Below are positions 36,757-45,767 of a DNA stretch of 64,000 nt, piece after piece. The position numbers were made by a program, and so were the translations under genes. The first letter of the stretch is position 1. Each line of letters begins with the position of its first letter. The DNA comes from Marinobacter maritimus. GTDB taxonomy: Bacteria > Pseudomonadota > Gammaproteobacteria > Pseudomonadales > Oleiphilaceae. The stretch spans positions 1,240,001-1,304,000 of the forward strand of contig NZ_VCGW01000001.1 in the NCBI RefSeq assembly GCF_007671675.1, written 5' to 3'. Under the pieces are notes generated by a model. That model was not told the DNA's origin, searched no databases, and was given only the letters and a program-made list of their open reading frames with translations.

Positions 36757-37143
36757 ATGAACATCAAACCCATTGTTATCAGCCTTTCGTTACTGCTGGT
36801 GGGCGGCAGCGCCTTTGCTGACGATGATTGCGATGATCCGGTTGCCGGATGGCAGCCACGCGAAAACCTCCGGAAACAGTTGGAAGCCGAAGGGTGGACA
36901 GTGTTCCGCATCAAGGTGGACGACGGTTGTTACGAGGTTAAAGGAAGGGATCCAAATGGAGATCGCGTGGAAGCTGAGTACTCTCCAGCGACCTTTGAGC
37001 TGATGGAAATCGAGCGGGAGGATGACGACGATGACGATGACGACCATCGTGGCAAATCGCGGAACGACAGCGAGCCGACCAACGCAGAGCGGGTTCCGCG
37101 CAAGGGCATCGTCAAAGGCCGTCCCAGCGTGACTGTTGAGTAA
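36757..37143 (+). CDS. Small periplasmic PepSY-domain protein with an Asp run
   Basis: About 128 residues after the ATG at 36757 (GGGAG upstream). A signal peptide ending GGSAFA is followed by ENLRKQLEAEGWTVFRIKVD, DGCYEVKGRDPNGDRVEAEY and FELMEIERE, a PepSY-type fold. Then comes a run of eight Asp residues and a basic tail. The acidic run could bind metal cations or cationic peptides; this is inference. It is the first gene of an operon with DUF2271 and a PepSY-TM flavoreductase, opposite a QseBC/PmrAB-like system. Confidence 0.87.
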   Translation: MNIKPIVISLSLLLVGGSAFADDDCDDPVAGWQPRENLRKQLEAEGWTVFRIKVDDGCYEVKGRDPNGDRVEAEYSPATFELMEIEREDDDDDDDDHRGKSRNDSEPTNAERVPRKGIVKGRPSVTVE

Positions 37144-37160
37144 CTAAAGGAGATCACATC

Positions 37161-37634
37161 ATGAAAAAGTTTCTGTTTGCTCTGGGGCTTACGACTGCAA
37201 TGGCATTGCCGGCTTACGCACAGGCCCGGGAAGTCACCTTTACCACGCAACTGAGTGATTATGGTGGTGACGGGGCTTACCTTGCGCTCTACCTCACCGA
37301 TGACGATGGCAAATACCATGGGACTCTCTGGATTGCCGGTGAGAAGAGTAAATATTACAAACACCTGCGCGACTGGGCCCGGGGCAGTGGTCTGAGCCAG
37401 GCTGAATACGATGGACTTACCGGTGCCAGTGTGACCAGTGGACGCACCCTGAAAGTGACTCTGGAACTTGAAGACGCATTGATTGATTCGGGCTACCAGG
37501 TTCGTGTTGATACCTCAGTTGAAGATATGCGTGACAACCGTGCGGATGTGGTGGCGCCTCTGACCACTGAAGGCTCTGGAAAGACGGTTTCTGGCCGTGG
37601 CTATGTCCACTCCTTTGTCTATACCCTCAAGTAA
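37161..37634 (+). CDS. DUF2271 periplasmic protein
   Basis: 157 residues with signal peptide MKKFLFALGLTTAMALPAYA and a DUF2271 domain (YGGDGAYLALYLTDDDGKYH, GTLWIAGEKSKYYKHLRDW, LTGASVTSGRTLKVTLELED). The function of the family is not established; members commonly sit with PepSY-TM oxidoreductases. AAAGGAG precedes the ATG. It lies 17 bp after the PepSY gene and 18 bp before the flavoreductase gene, so the three are co-transcribed. It may be the periplasmic partner or substrate of the flavoreductase. Confidence 0.88.
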   Translation: MKKFLFALGLTTAMALPAYAQAREVTFTTQLSDYGGDGAYLALYLTDDDGKYHGTLWIAGEKSKYYKHLRDWARGSGLSQAEYDGLTGASVTSGRTLKVTLELEDALIDSGYQVRVDTSVEDMRDNRADVVAPLTTEGSGKTVSGRGYVHSFVYTLK

Positions 37635-37652
37635 TTGACAGGAGCCGGATTT

Positions 37653-39878
37653 ATGTTGCGCAAGCTCCATGGTTTACCCGGATTGGTCGCCGCATTGTTT
37701 TTGGTGGTGCTGGCGACCTCCGGAGTTGTTCTTTCCGTAGTGCCGGCACTTGAGCGCTCGGCCGCGATTGTCCCAACTGCCGGTGAACTGAGCGTGGCTG
37801 ATCTGGCTGAGCGCGTAGTGGCCCAATATCCGGGCACGGAACAGATCGAACGTTCTCTCTCTGGCGAAGTCGTCGTTTATTACAATCGTGATGGCCAGCC
37901 AGGTGCCGACTTGGTTAACCCCCTGACGGGTGAAGGCATTGCCCCCTACCAGCCATCGGCATTTTTGCGCTGGGTAAAGAACCTGCACCGATCTTTTCTT
38001 ATGGATGATGTCGGCCGAATGCTGGCTGGAGTGTTGGCGGCACTGATGGTATTGATCTGTCTGTCCGGAACGTTTCTGCTGGCTCGACGCCTGGGGGGCT
38101 GGAAGGCAATGTTGCGGCCTATTGCCGGTTCCGGTAGCCCGCGGATTCACGCCGAGCTGGCACGATTTGCCGTAATTGGCTTGTTGCTGTCGGCGCTGAC
38201 CGGCAGCTATATGTCTGCGGTAAGGTTTGGCCTTTTACCAGAGGCCGCCAATACGGAGCCATCGTTTCCGGCGCAGGTCTCAGGCGGCACGCGGGCACCG
38301 GCAGACTCTTTGAACGCGCTAAAGAATGTGGATATCAATGAGCTGCGTGAGCTGGTGTTCCCCTATCCGGATGACTCCGCTGACGTCTATTCCCTGAGCA
38401 CCACCGCGGGTTCCGGGTTCGTTGATCAATCAACCGGTGAACTGCTGCAGTACCAGCCACGCTCTGACGGCAGCCAGTTTCATCACTGGATGATCCGGCT
38501 GCATACGGGTGAAGGCTTGTGGTGGTTAGGTCTGATTCTTGGGATAGTCGCGCTGACAGTGCCGGTGCTGTCGTTTACCGGGCTACGAATCTGGTGGCAG
38601 CGGCGCTCATCATCCATACGTCTGGATGAAAGCGCCAGCATCGAAGCAGCTGATGCCGTGATTCTGGTGGGCTCAGAAGGCAATACCACCTGGGGTTTTG
38701 CCAAAGACCTCCAGAACAAACTCAATCAGGCAGGTAAGAAAGTGCTCTGCGCACCCATGAATGACCTGGCGGAGCATTACCCGAAGGCCTCTGTGCTTTT
38801 CGTTCTGACATCAACCTTTGGTGACGGTGACGCGCCCTCCTCCGCCAGTCACTTCATGACTCGGCTTGAACAGTTTAAGGCGGATGACGGATTGAAGTAT
38901 GTGGTTCTCGGGTTTGGCGACCAACAGTTCCCGAAATTCTGCCAATATGCGCTGGATGTGGATGTGGCCCTTGGCAGCAAAGGCCTGCAGCAAATGCATC
39001 CCGTTAGGCAAATTAATCGTGGTTCCACACTGGAGTTTCGGGAATGGGGCGAGGTGATTGGCGAGCACATGGGCATTGCGCTGGCACTGACTCATAATCC
39101 CGCGCCTGCCGTTACATCGGAGTTCGAGCTTGTTGAGCGTGTGGACTACGGCGTTGCTGTGAATGCGCCTACCAGCATATTGCGCTTCAAGCCGGTACAA
39201 AGTGACAGAAACCTGTGGCAGAGACTGTCCTTTCGAAACCGGCAACACCTACCGGATTTTGAGGCTGGCGACCTGCTCGGGGTTGCGCCCCCCGGAGATC
39301 AAGCCGCACGGTTTTATTCGCTGGCGTCCTCTTCGTCGGACGGCCAGCTGGAAATCTGTGTCCGAAAACAGACTAATGGCCTTTGTTCAGGGTATCTGCA
39401 CAGCCTCAAACCGGGAGATCGGATTAACGGATTTGTGCAGCATAACCCCGGCTTTCGCCCAGCAGGAGGAACTACACCCACTATTCTGGTTGGGGCGGGT
39501 GCGGGCATCGGACCACTTGCCGGCTTCATCCGAAAAAATACGGAACGCAACCCCATGTACCTGTACTGGGGCGGCCGTAATCCGCAATCGGATTTTCTCT
39601 ATAAGCCAGAGCTTGGCCGTTATCTGGCCGACCAGCGGCTTACCGGGCTGAATACCGCGTTTTCACGATCAGCAGAGAAAACCTATGTTCAGGATGCCAT
39701 CGTTGCTGATGAAGCCTCATTGCGACAACTGATTGAGGTAGGTGCACAGATATTGGTGTGCGGGGGCCGGGATATGGCCGCAGGTGTAAAACAGGTATTC
39801 GATGCGATTCTCGAACCGTTGAGCATGAATGTTGATGCGTTGAGAGCAGAGGGTCGTTATCTGGAGGATGTTTACTGA
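37653..39878 (+). CDS. PepSY-TM/flavodoxin/FNR fusion flavoreductase
   Basis: A 741-residue fusion. The N-terminal half is a PepSY-associated membrane domain with four or five helices (LRKLHGLPGLVAALFLVVLA, WVKNLHRSFLMDDVGRMLAG, FHHWMIRLHTGEGLWWLG), with His residues that could bind haem. A flavodoxin domain follows (AVILVGSEGNTTWGFAKDLQ, LTSTFGDGDAPSSA, VLGFGDQQFPKFC), then a sulfite-reductase-like FAD/NADPH domain (RFYSLASSSSDGQLEICVRK, ILVGAGAGIGPLAGFI, YLYWGGRN, LEDVY end). It should carry electrons from NADPH via FAD and FMN across the membrane to a periplasmic acceptor, possibly metal ions. AGGAG precedes the ATG at 37653. Confidence 0.92.
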   Translation: MLRKLHGLPGLVAALFLVVLATSGVVLSVVPALERSAAIVPTAGELSVADLAERVVAQYPGTEQIERSLSGEVVVYYNRDGQPGADLVNPLTGEGIAPYQPSAFLRWVKNLHRSFLMDDVGRMLAGVLAALMVLICLSGTFLLARRLGGWKAMLRPIAGSGSPRIHAELARFAVIGLLLSALTGSYMSAVRFGLLPEAANTEPSFPAQVSGGTRAPADSLNALKNVDINELRELVFPYPDDSADVYSLSTTAGSGFVDQSTGELLQYQPRSDGSQFHHWMIRLHTGEGLWWLGLILGIVALTVPVLSFTGLRIWWQRRSSSIRLDESASIEAADAVILVGSEGNTTWGFAKDLQNKLNQAGKKVLCAPMNDLAEHYPKASVLFVLTSTFGDGDAPSSASHFMTRLEQFKADDGLKYVVLGFGDQQFPKFCQYALDVDVALGSKGLQQMHPVRQINRGSTLEFREWGEVIGEHMGIALALTHNPAPAVTSEFELVERVDYGVAVNAPTSILRFKPVQSDRNLWQRLSFRNRQHLPDFEAGDLLGVAPPGDQAARFYSLASSSSDGQLEICVRKQTNGLCSGYLHSLKPGDRINGFVQHNPGFRPAGGTTPTILVGAGAGIGPLAGFIRKNTERNPMYLYWGGRNPQSDFLYKPELGRYLADQRLTGLNTAFSRSAEKTYVQDAIVADEASLRQLIEVGAQILVCGGRDMAAGVKQVFDAILEPLSMNVDALRAEGRYLEDVY

Positions 39879-39897
39879 CCGGTGAGGCGAATTACCT

Positions 39898-39930
39898 GGT
39901 ACACCAGACCCTCTATTGGGCTGGTGTACC
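39898..39930. repeat. Hairpin between convergent genes
   Basis: GGTACACCAG, a 13-base loop, CTGGTGTACC: a perfect 10-bp stem between the convergent flavoreductase and DnrO-like genes. It is placed like a two-way terminator but lacks a T-run on either strand. Confidence 0.6.
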
Positions 39931-39940
39931 AAGCTGATTA

Positions 39941-40429
39941 TCAATGCTCAATCGGGCTGAAATCAGGATCATCAAAATACGTAACGTAACTTTCAATTGC
40001 GCCCATGACTTTCACCACGCCATCTCGCGCATTGGCCTTGCTTTCCATTGCGGTTGAACCTTCCATCAATTCGGCAATAATCAGATGGAGTTGGGCGTCA
40101 GCCTCAGGCTCAAGCTTGCAGTTCTCGACCATGTAGTTGACTTCATTGTTTATTTTCTTGGCCAATGCGGCATATTTTTCCTCTGCCAGTTCGCCAGAAT
40201 GGATGGCCCCTATATCTTTAAGCATGGCGCTTCCAATGTTGTTCATGGCACGACTAAGCGGTGCATCAACAGCCCATTTGCTACCGTTATCAAGCCTCAG
40301 CTCCATCGAACCATGGCCGTCATGCTCGTGTTCGTTATTCGCCGGTGCAGCCATCGTATTGACAGCTGCCAGGCTGAGCACCATGCCAGTGATGGTTGCA
40401 AACGTCGAAAGTCCGGATTTGATGTTCAT
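39941..40429 (-). CDS. DnrO-like periplasmic protein
   Basis: About 162 residues with a signal peptide ending NTMA-A, a His-rich start of the mature chain (NNEHEHDGHGS) and the segment RLDNGSKWAVDAPLSRAMNN, IHSGELAEEKYAALAKKINN and NCKLEPEADAQLHLIIAELM. I recall this pattern from proteins labelled DnrO in proteobacteria, for which a clear function is lacking. The His-Glu cluster suggests metal binding. The ATG at 40429 has AAAGGAGAATTTC upstream. A PmrA-like box lies about 60 bp upstream. It sits next to a QseBC/PmrAB-like two-component system. Confidence 0.75.
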   Translation of the reverse strand: MNIKSGLSTFATITGMVLSLAAVNTMAAPANNEHEHDGHGSMELRLDNGSKWAVDAPLSRAMNNIGSAMLKDIGAIHSGELAEEKYAALAKKINNEVNYMVENCKLEPEADAQLHLIIAELMEGSTAMESKANARDGVVKVMGAIESYVTYFDDPDFSPIEH

Positions 40430-40486
40430 GAAATTCTCCTTTGAGGTCACCGTTTGTTCGGCTGGAAAGGAGTATCTCAAACCTAC

Positions 40487-40503
40487 CTTAATTTCCGCTT
40501 AAG
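40487..40503 (-). promoter_or_regulatory. PmrA-like box (CTTAAG-N5-ATTAAG)
   Basis: On the minus strand CTTAAGCGGAAATTAAG: TTAAG half-sites 11 bp apart, matching the PmrA box pattern (C/T)TTAA(G/T)-N5-(C/T)TTAA(G/T) closely. It lies 58 bp upstream of the DnrO-like gene; GATACT further on could be the -10 element. Confidence 0.62.
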
Positions 40504-40553
40504 GAAGCCGGTTACAGCCAATATAAACTCGTAATTTGAAAGATCGACCGTTG

Positions 40554-41882
40554 TTATACTGACACTGCGCCAAAACGCACGATTACAACCAGACCCTCTC
40601 CGGCATCACTATCGTCAAACGTTAACGAAGCTCCATGCAACTTCGTTATACGCTCTACAATCGAAAGTCCCAGTCCACTGCCGTCCTCACCACTGCCAAG
40701 CAAGCGATAAAACCGCGCCGCCACCACATTTCGCTCTTCCTCCGGGATTCCTGGGCCGGTATCAACAACCTGAAGCAATACTTCATTACCGGTGCGCTTA
40801 ATTCGAACATCCACTTGCCCACCAGCAGGCGTGTAACGGACGGCATTATCAACGAGGTTACGCATAAGAATCGCAAGCATGGCTGCATCGCCAAGTACCA
40901 ACCCATCATCATCTGCCTCAAATCCCAGGTCCACACCCTTACGCATCGCCACCGGTGCATGCAAAGCGACACATTCATTCACCACTGCATAAAGTTTGAT
41001 TGGTTGTTGGTCAACTGATGTCTGTTCCGGATCAAGGCGCGAAAGCACAAGCAATTGCTCAATCAGATGAGCGGCGCGATCTGTGCCATGGATTATCCTG
41101 TTCAGCGCATGCTCCAATTGTTCCGAATCGCGCGCAGCAAGTGCCACCTGTGCTTGGGTCTTTATGGCTGCTAACGGTGTGCGCAATTCATGAGCCGCAT
41201 CGCCCGTGAAGCGTCGTTCGTACTCAAGTGACACTTGCAGGCGGGCGAAAAGAGCATTGAGCGCATCCTGCAATGGCATAACTTCACGGGGGGTACCAGA
41301 GAGATCAAGTGGTTCAAGCTTGTCCGGTTCACGCTGCTTTACCTCACGAGTAAAACGGGATAAAGGCGCTAGCCCGGCACCAACTGATAACCAAATCAGT
41401 ATGCCCAGCGCTGGTACAGCAAAATACAGGGGATGCAGCAGGTGGCTCGCAACGCTTTCGGCCAGTGCATCGCGTAATTCATAGCGCTCAGCTACGCGCA
41501 CATTAAGACGACCGGCCTTGTCCCATTGGCTATAAATACGGTAGTGAACACCCTTGAGAGTGGTGCTCTCAAAACCCTCACGCTGTGTGCCCAAGCGTTC
41601 TTTTGGAGCCGTACTCGAGTCGAGCAGTAAAGAACCGTCATGCTGCCAGACCTGCAGCATGGTGCCGGTATAGTCACGAATTTGTTGTGGGTTCGCACTG
41701 ACATTTTCTGCGTTGTCGAGGTGCTCTGAGATCTGCTCAGCCGCTTTTACCAGCCGGGCGTCAAGTGTGGCGCCGATTTCACGACGGGCATCCAGGTAGG
41801 TGAAGAACGCCGTCGCAATCCAGGCGAGCAGTACGGATACCGCAAGAATTGTAAAAAGACGCCACCGTAGCGATGATCTCAC
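40554..41882 (-). CDS. Sensor histidine kinase, QseC-like
   Basis: 442 residues with transmembrane helices near 9-30 and 148-168 and a periplasmic sensing domain. Catalytic motifs: FTGDAAHELRTPLAAIKTQA, MRNLVDNAVRYTPAGGQV, VVDTGPGIPEEERNVVAARF and GEDGSGLGLSIVERI. All boxes are intact. It overlaps its response regulator by 4 bp (ATGA). The pair follows the cusCBA-like efflux operon, beyond a terminator, and precedes a convergent-side DnrO-like gene under a PmrA-like box. Sensing of copper/silver or of envelope charge is likely but unproven. Confidence 0.95.
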   Translation of the reverse strand: MRSSLRWRLFTILAVSVLLAWIATAFFTYLDARREIGATLDARLVKAAEQISEHLDNAENVSANPQQIRDYTGTMLQVWQHDGSLLLDSSTAPKERLGTQREGFESTTLKGVHYRIYSQWDKAGRLNVRVAERYELRDALAESVASHLLHPLYFAVPALGILIWLSVGAGLAPLSRFTREVKQREPDKLEPLDLSGTPREVMPLQDALNALFARLQVSLEYERRFTGDAAHELRTPLAAIKTQAQVALAARDSEQLEHALNRIIHGTDRAAHLIEQLLVLSRLDPEQTSVDQQPIKLYAVVNECVALHAPVAMRKGVDLGFEADDDGLVLGDAAMLAILMRNLVDNAVRYTPAGGQVDVRIKRTGNEVLLQVVDTGPGIPEEERNVVAARFYRLLGSGEDGSGLGLSIVERITKLHGASLTFDDSDAGEGLVVIVRFGAVSV

Positions 41883-42544
41883 TGTGTGGCTTTCTCAATC
41901 ATGTACCCGACACCACGGATAGTACGGATCAGCTGTGGAGAAAGCTTTCGGCGCAGATGATGTATAAAGACTTCGATCGTATTGCTCTCGATCTCCTCTC
42001 CCCAGCCGTAAAGCTGTTCTTCAATGTGTGTCTTTGACATGACTCGTCCGGCATTGAGCAATAATGTGTGCAAAATCGTGAATTCACGTGCAGAAAGATC
42101 AACCGGGTTTCCAGACCAATACACCGAATGACTGGTTGAATCGACCTGGAGTTCTCCGTGGTTGATGACGGGTTCGGCATATCCCTTGGAGCGGCGGAGT
42201 AATGCCCGCAGTCGTGCCTGTAATTCAGTAAGATCGAAAGGCTTTACCAGGTAATCGTCGGCACCGGCATCCAGGCCGGCCACCCGGTCTTCCACGGCAT
42301 CACGAGCGGTCAGAATCAGAATCGGTAGGGTTTGTCCGCTGGCGCGGGCCCGCCTCAAAAGCTCCGTGCCGGACAGGCTCGGAAGACCAAGATCAAGCAC
42401 AACAGCATCGTAGTTGCCTTTAGCGAGCGCAGTATGAGCCTGCTGTCCATCCAATACCCAGTCAACAGCCAAGCCCGACTGGGCAATGCCCGCAGCAATT
42501 CCGTCACCGAGTAACTTGTCGTCTTCAACGAGTAGAATTTTCAT
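41879..42544 (-). CDS. OmpR-family response regulator, QseB/PmrA-like
   Basis: 221 residues. MKILLVEDDKLLGDGIAAGI, Asp in YDAVVLDLGLPSLSGTELL, LTARDAVEDRVAGLDAGADD, LVKPFDLTELQARLRALLRR, and a winged helix with DLSAREFTILHTLLLNAGR, ESNTIEVFIHHLRRKL and TIRGVGYMIEK. This places it in the PmrA/QseB branch. It is a candidate binder of the CTGAA or CTTAA 11-bp repeats in the window, given its position between the efflux operon and a PmrA-like box. Assignment of boxes to regulators cannot be settled by sequence alone. Confidence 0.95.
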   Translation of the reverse strand: MKILLVEDDKLLGDGIAAGIAQSGLAVDWVLDGQQAHTALAKGNYDAVVLDLGLPSLSGTELLRRARASGQTLPILILTARDAVEDRVAGLDAGADDYLVKPFDLTELQARLRALLRRSKGYAEPVINHGELQVDSTSHSVYWSGNPVDLSAREFTILHTLLLNAGRVMSKTHIEEQLYGWGEEIESNTIEVFIHHLRRKLSPQLIRTIRGVGYMIEKATQ

Positions 42545-42592
42545 GGCTGACCTTCATGCTGGATGATGCAGAGCGCCGTCAAACCTGATTCG

Positions 42593-42636
42593 AAAAGTAC
42601 AAGAGCTCGTGATTGATTGCGAGCCCTTGTACTTTT
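42593..42636. terminator. Bidirectional terminator hairpin after cusA
   Basis: AAAAGTACAAG and CTTGTACTTTT flank an inner CTCG/CGAG stem, giving T-runs on both strands. It ends the leftward efflux transcript and separates it from the downstream two-component genes. Confidence 0.85.
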
Positions 42637-42644
42637 ATGAAATT

Positions 42645-45600
42645 TTAGTTGGACAACGCGCTCCGCCTCCACAGATAAAACAATACCGGAATCACCAACA
42701 GCGCCAAAATGACGGCAGTGATCATGCCCCCCACCATAGGCGTTGCAATACGTGCCATCACCTCAGAACCTGTTCCGGTGCCAACCATAATCGGAACCAG
42801 ACCACCGATGATCGCTGCCGCAGTCATCATCACAGGTCGTACTCGCATACCGGCGCCGTGCAGTACCGCATGGCGAAGCGTTTCGCGCCTCGGCGTCAGG
42901 CCTTTCTTCTCACAAGTTTCAAGCATTGTCTGGTAAGACTGATTGAGATACACCAGCATGATGACACCAATCTCTACGGCGACACCGGCCAGTGCAATGA
43001 ATCCAACGCCCACCGCAACCGAGAAGTTATAACCCAACAGATACATCAGCCAAACAGCCCCGATCATTGCGAACGGGAGCGTGCCCATGATGATGCCCAC
43101 TTCCGTAAAGTTTCTGAAGTTCAGAAACAGCAGGATGATGATAATCGCCAGTGTTAAGGGAACCACGTAGGTCAGCTTTTCTTTAGCGCGGAGCATGTAT
43201 TCGTATTGGCCCGACCAGGCGATGGAGTAACCCGCTGGCAGATCCAGTTCTGCTTGCACCGTCGACATCGCCTGTTCCACATATGTGCCCACGTCGACAC
43301 CTTCTATATCCACAAAGGACCAACCGTTAAGACGAGCGTTCTCACTTTTGATCGCCGGCGGCCCGTCTTCTATTCGGATATCGGCAACATCAGCCAGCGC
43401 AATCCTCTGGCCCGAGGCCGTCACGATAGGAAGTTGTTCCAGCTTTTCGGGCGAATCCCGGTAGTCTTCCGGGTAACGCAGGTTAATGGGGTAACGCTCA
43501 AGGCCTTCAATGGTTCTGGAGACATTGATCCCACCGATCGCAGAGGCAACCACTTGCTGTACGTCCGCGATATTCAGGCCATAACGTGCAGCACGTTCGC
43601 GATTGATATCCACTTTAATGTATCGACCACCCGCTACGCGCTCTGAATAAACCGAAGCCGTGCCGGGCACGTCTGCCAGAATTTCCTCAAGGCGTTTTCC
43701 GACATTCTGTATGGTAGCCAGATCCGGGCCCGCGATTTTGATGCCTACGGGTGTCTTGATGCCCGTCGCCAGCATGTCGATGCGGGTGATGATGGGCATT
43801 ACCCAGGCATTGGTCACACCAGGAAAACGAATCAGTGTGTTGAGTTCCTGTTTGAGCTTGTCTGTGGTCATGCCCTCACGCCACTGATCTCGAGGTTTGA
43901 GCTGAATGAAGGTTTCAATCATGGTCAAAGGTGCAGGGTCTGTCGCCGTATCCGCGCGCCCTACTTTGCCGAATACAGTTTCCACTTCCGGTACCGTCGC
44001 AATCAGTTTGTCCGTTTGCTGGAGTAACTGACGGGCTTTGCCGATTGAGATTCCCGGGTAGGTCGTGGGCATGTACATCAAGTCCCCTTCGTCCAGCGGG
44101 GGTATGAATTCACTACCGATTTTGGTTGCAGGCCACAGGCCTATAGCCAATACCAGTATTGCAGCCAACACTGTCGACACGGGAAACCTGAGCACCAGCT
44201 TCAACACCGGCATATAGGCACTGACCAGCAGACGGTTTACGGGATTCTTATGTTCGGGTAACACTTTACCCCGAATAAAGTAGCCCATCAGTACCGGAAC
44301 CAGCGTCACCGCAAGCGCGGCACTGGCTGCCATAGCGTAGGTTTTAGTGAACGCCAGTGGCGCAAACATTCGCCCTTCCTGTGCCTCAAGCGCAAACACC
44401 GGTACAAAGCTAACGGTAATGATCAACAGTGAGAAAAACAGTGCCGGGCCAACTTCCGAGGCAGACTTGGCAACAATCTCCCATCGATTCTCAGAGGTGA
44501 GTGGCGTTCGCTCCATATGCTTGTGCATATTCTCTATCATCACAATGGCCCCATCGATCATGGCGCCGATAGCAATCGCGATACCGCCCAGAGACATAAT
44601 GTTGGCATTGATGCCTTGCCAGTACATGACGATAACCGCCGTCAGAATACCCACCGGCAAGCTGAGGATTGCCACCAGCGAAGAGCGAACGTGGAACAGA
44701 AAGACGATACAGACCAGGCCGACCACCAGAAACTCTTCCAGTAGCTTGAACCAGAGATTATTGACGGCTCGCTCAATCAGGCCCGAGCGATCGTAAACCG
44801 TGACCACTTCAACGCCATCAGGCAGGCTCGATTGCAGTTCGCCCAGCTTGGCCTTAACACCATTGATGGTTTCCTGAGCATTTTCGCCAAAGCGCATCAC
44901 CACGATGCCACCGACGGTTTCTCCTTCCCCGTTAAGCTCGGCAACACCACGCCTCATCTGTGGCCCGACTTCCACACTGGCCACATCCTGGAGCAAAACC
45001 GGCGTGCCGTTCACATCCAGACCAAGCGGAATCACCATCAGGTCTTCCCGGGATTGAATGTAGCCGGAGGTACGAACCATGTATTCCGCCTCCGCCATTT
45101 CGATGACCGACGCCCCGACTTCCTGATTCCCTTGCTTGATTGCCGTCTGGATAAGAGACAGCGGAATTCCCAGCGCTCGGAGTTTTTCCGGGCTCACCTT
45201 GACCTGATATTGCCTAACCATACCGCCAAGCGCAGCAACCTCTGAAACACCGGGCACGGTTTGCAGTTCGTACTTCAGAAACCAGTCCTGGAGACTGCGC
45301 AACTGACTCAGGTCGTTTTGCCCTGTCCGATCAACCAGCGCATAAAGATAAACCCAGCCAACACCGGTAGCGTCCGGGCCCAACTGCGGCCGTGCGGAAT
45401 CAGGCAGGTTGGGTGCCACTTGGGACAGATACTCCAGAACTCTGGAGCGAGCCCAATACATATCGGTATCTTCATCGAAAATGACGTAAACGTAGGAGTC
45501 CCCAAAAAACGAATAGCCACGCACGGTTTCCGCACCGGGAACCGAGAGCATGGCGGTCGTCAGCGGATAGGTGACCTGGTCTTCTACTACTTGTGGGGCT

Positions 45601-45767
45601 TGTCCCGGAAAGCTTGTTTTAATTATGACTTGCACATCGGACAGATCCGGAAGTGCATCGACCGGGGTTTTACTGAGTGAGTACAGCCCCAGCCCTGTTA
45701 TTAATAAACTCGCCAGCAGCACCAGAAAGCGGTTTCGAATGGACCAATAGATAATCGACTGAATCAT
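42645..45767 (-). CDS. cusA: CusA/CzcA-type heavy-metal RND efflux pump
   Basis: A 1040-residue inner-membrane pump of the HME-RND class with twelve helices. The start IQSIIYWSIRNRFLVLLASL and TPVDALPDLSDVQVIIKT are typical, as is the helix-4 region GGIAIAIGAMIDGAIVMIEN with the proton-relay acids. WVMPIITRIDMLATGIKTPV matches the CusA segment that carries one of the copper/silver-binding methionines. These pumps export Cu(I)/Ag(I) from the periplasm or cytoplasm using protons. Its start overlaps the end of cusB as ATGA. Copper/silver rather than zinc/cobalt is favoured by the Met residues and the Met/His-rich neighbours. Confidence 0.93.
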   Translation of the reverse strand: MIQSIIYWSIRNRFLVLLASLLITGLGLYSLSKTPVDALPDLSDVQVIIKTSFPGQAPQVVEDQVTYPLTTAMLSVPGAETVRGYSFFGDSYVYVIFDEDTDMYWARSRVLEYLSQVAPNLPDSARPQLGPDATGVGWVYLYALVDRTGQNDLSQLRSLQDWFLKYELQTVPGVSEVAALGGMVRQYQVKVSPEKLRALGIPLSLIQTAIKQGNQEVGASVIEMAEAEYMVRTSGYIQSREDLMVIPLGLDVNGTPVLLQDVASVEVGPQMRRGVAELNGEGETVGGIVVMRFGENAQETINGVKAKLGELQSSLPDGVEVVTVYDRSGLIERAVNNLWFKLLEEFLVVGLVCIVFLFHVRSSLVAILSLPVGILTAVIVMYWQGINANIMSLGGIAIAIGAMIDGAIVMIENMHKHMERTPLTSENRWEIVAKSASEVGPALFFSLLIITVSFVPVFALEAQEGRMFAPLAFTKTYAMAASAALAVTLVPVLMGYFIRGKVLPEHKNPVNRLLVSAYMPVLKLVLRFPVSTVLAAILVLAIGLWPATKIGSEFIPPLDEGDLMYMPTTYPGISIGKARQLLQQTDKLIATVPEVETVFGKVGRADTATDPAPLTMIETFIQLKPRDQWREGMTTDKLKQELNTLIRFPGVTNAWVMPIITRIDMLATGIKTPVGIKIAGPDLATIQNVGKRLEEILADVPGTASVYSERVAGGRYIKVDINRERAARYGLNIADVQQVVASAIGGINVSRTIEGLERYPINLRYPEDYRDSPEKLEQLPIVTASGQRIALADVADIRIEDGPPAIKSENARLNGWSFVDIEGVDVGTYVEQAMSTVQAELDLPAGYSIAWSGQYEYMLRAKEKLTYVVPLTLAIIIILLFLNFRNFTEVGIIMGTLPFAMIGAVWLMYLLGYNFSVAVGVGFIALAGVAVEIGVIMLVYLNQSYQTMLETCEKKGLTPRRETLRHAVLHGAGMRVRPVMMTAAAIIGGLVPIMVGTGTGSEVMARIATPMVGGMITAVILALLVIPVLFYLWRRSALSN

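Noticed and set aside
39898..39930. The 10-bp hairpin as a definite terminator
   Set aside because: Well placed between convergent genes, but neither strand has a T-run, so it is listed only as a hairpin.
42645..45767. Assignment of the RND pump to zinc/cobalt/cadmium (CzcA)
   Set aside because: The adaptor's Met/His tail and metal-binding domain, the CusA-like Met segment and the Met-rich neighbours favour copper/silver. Zinc/cobalt cannot be fully excluded from sequence alone.
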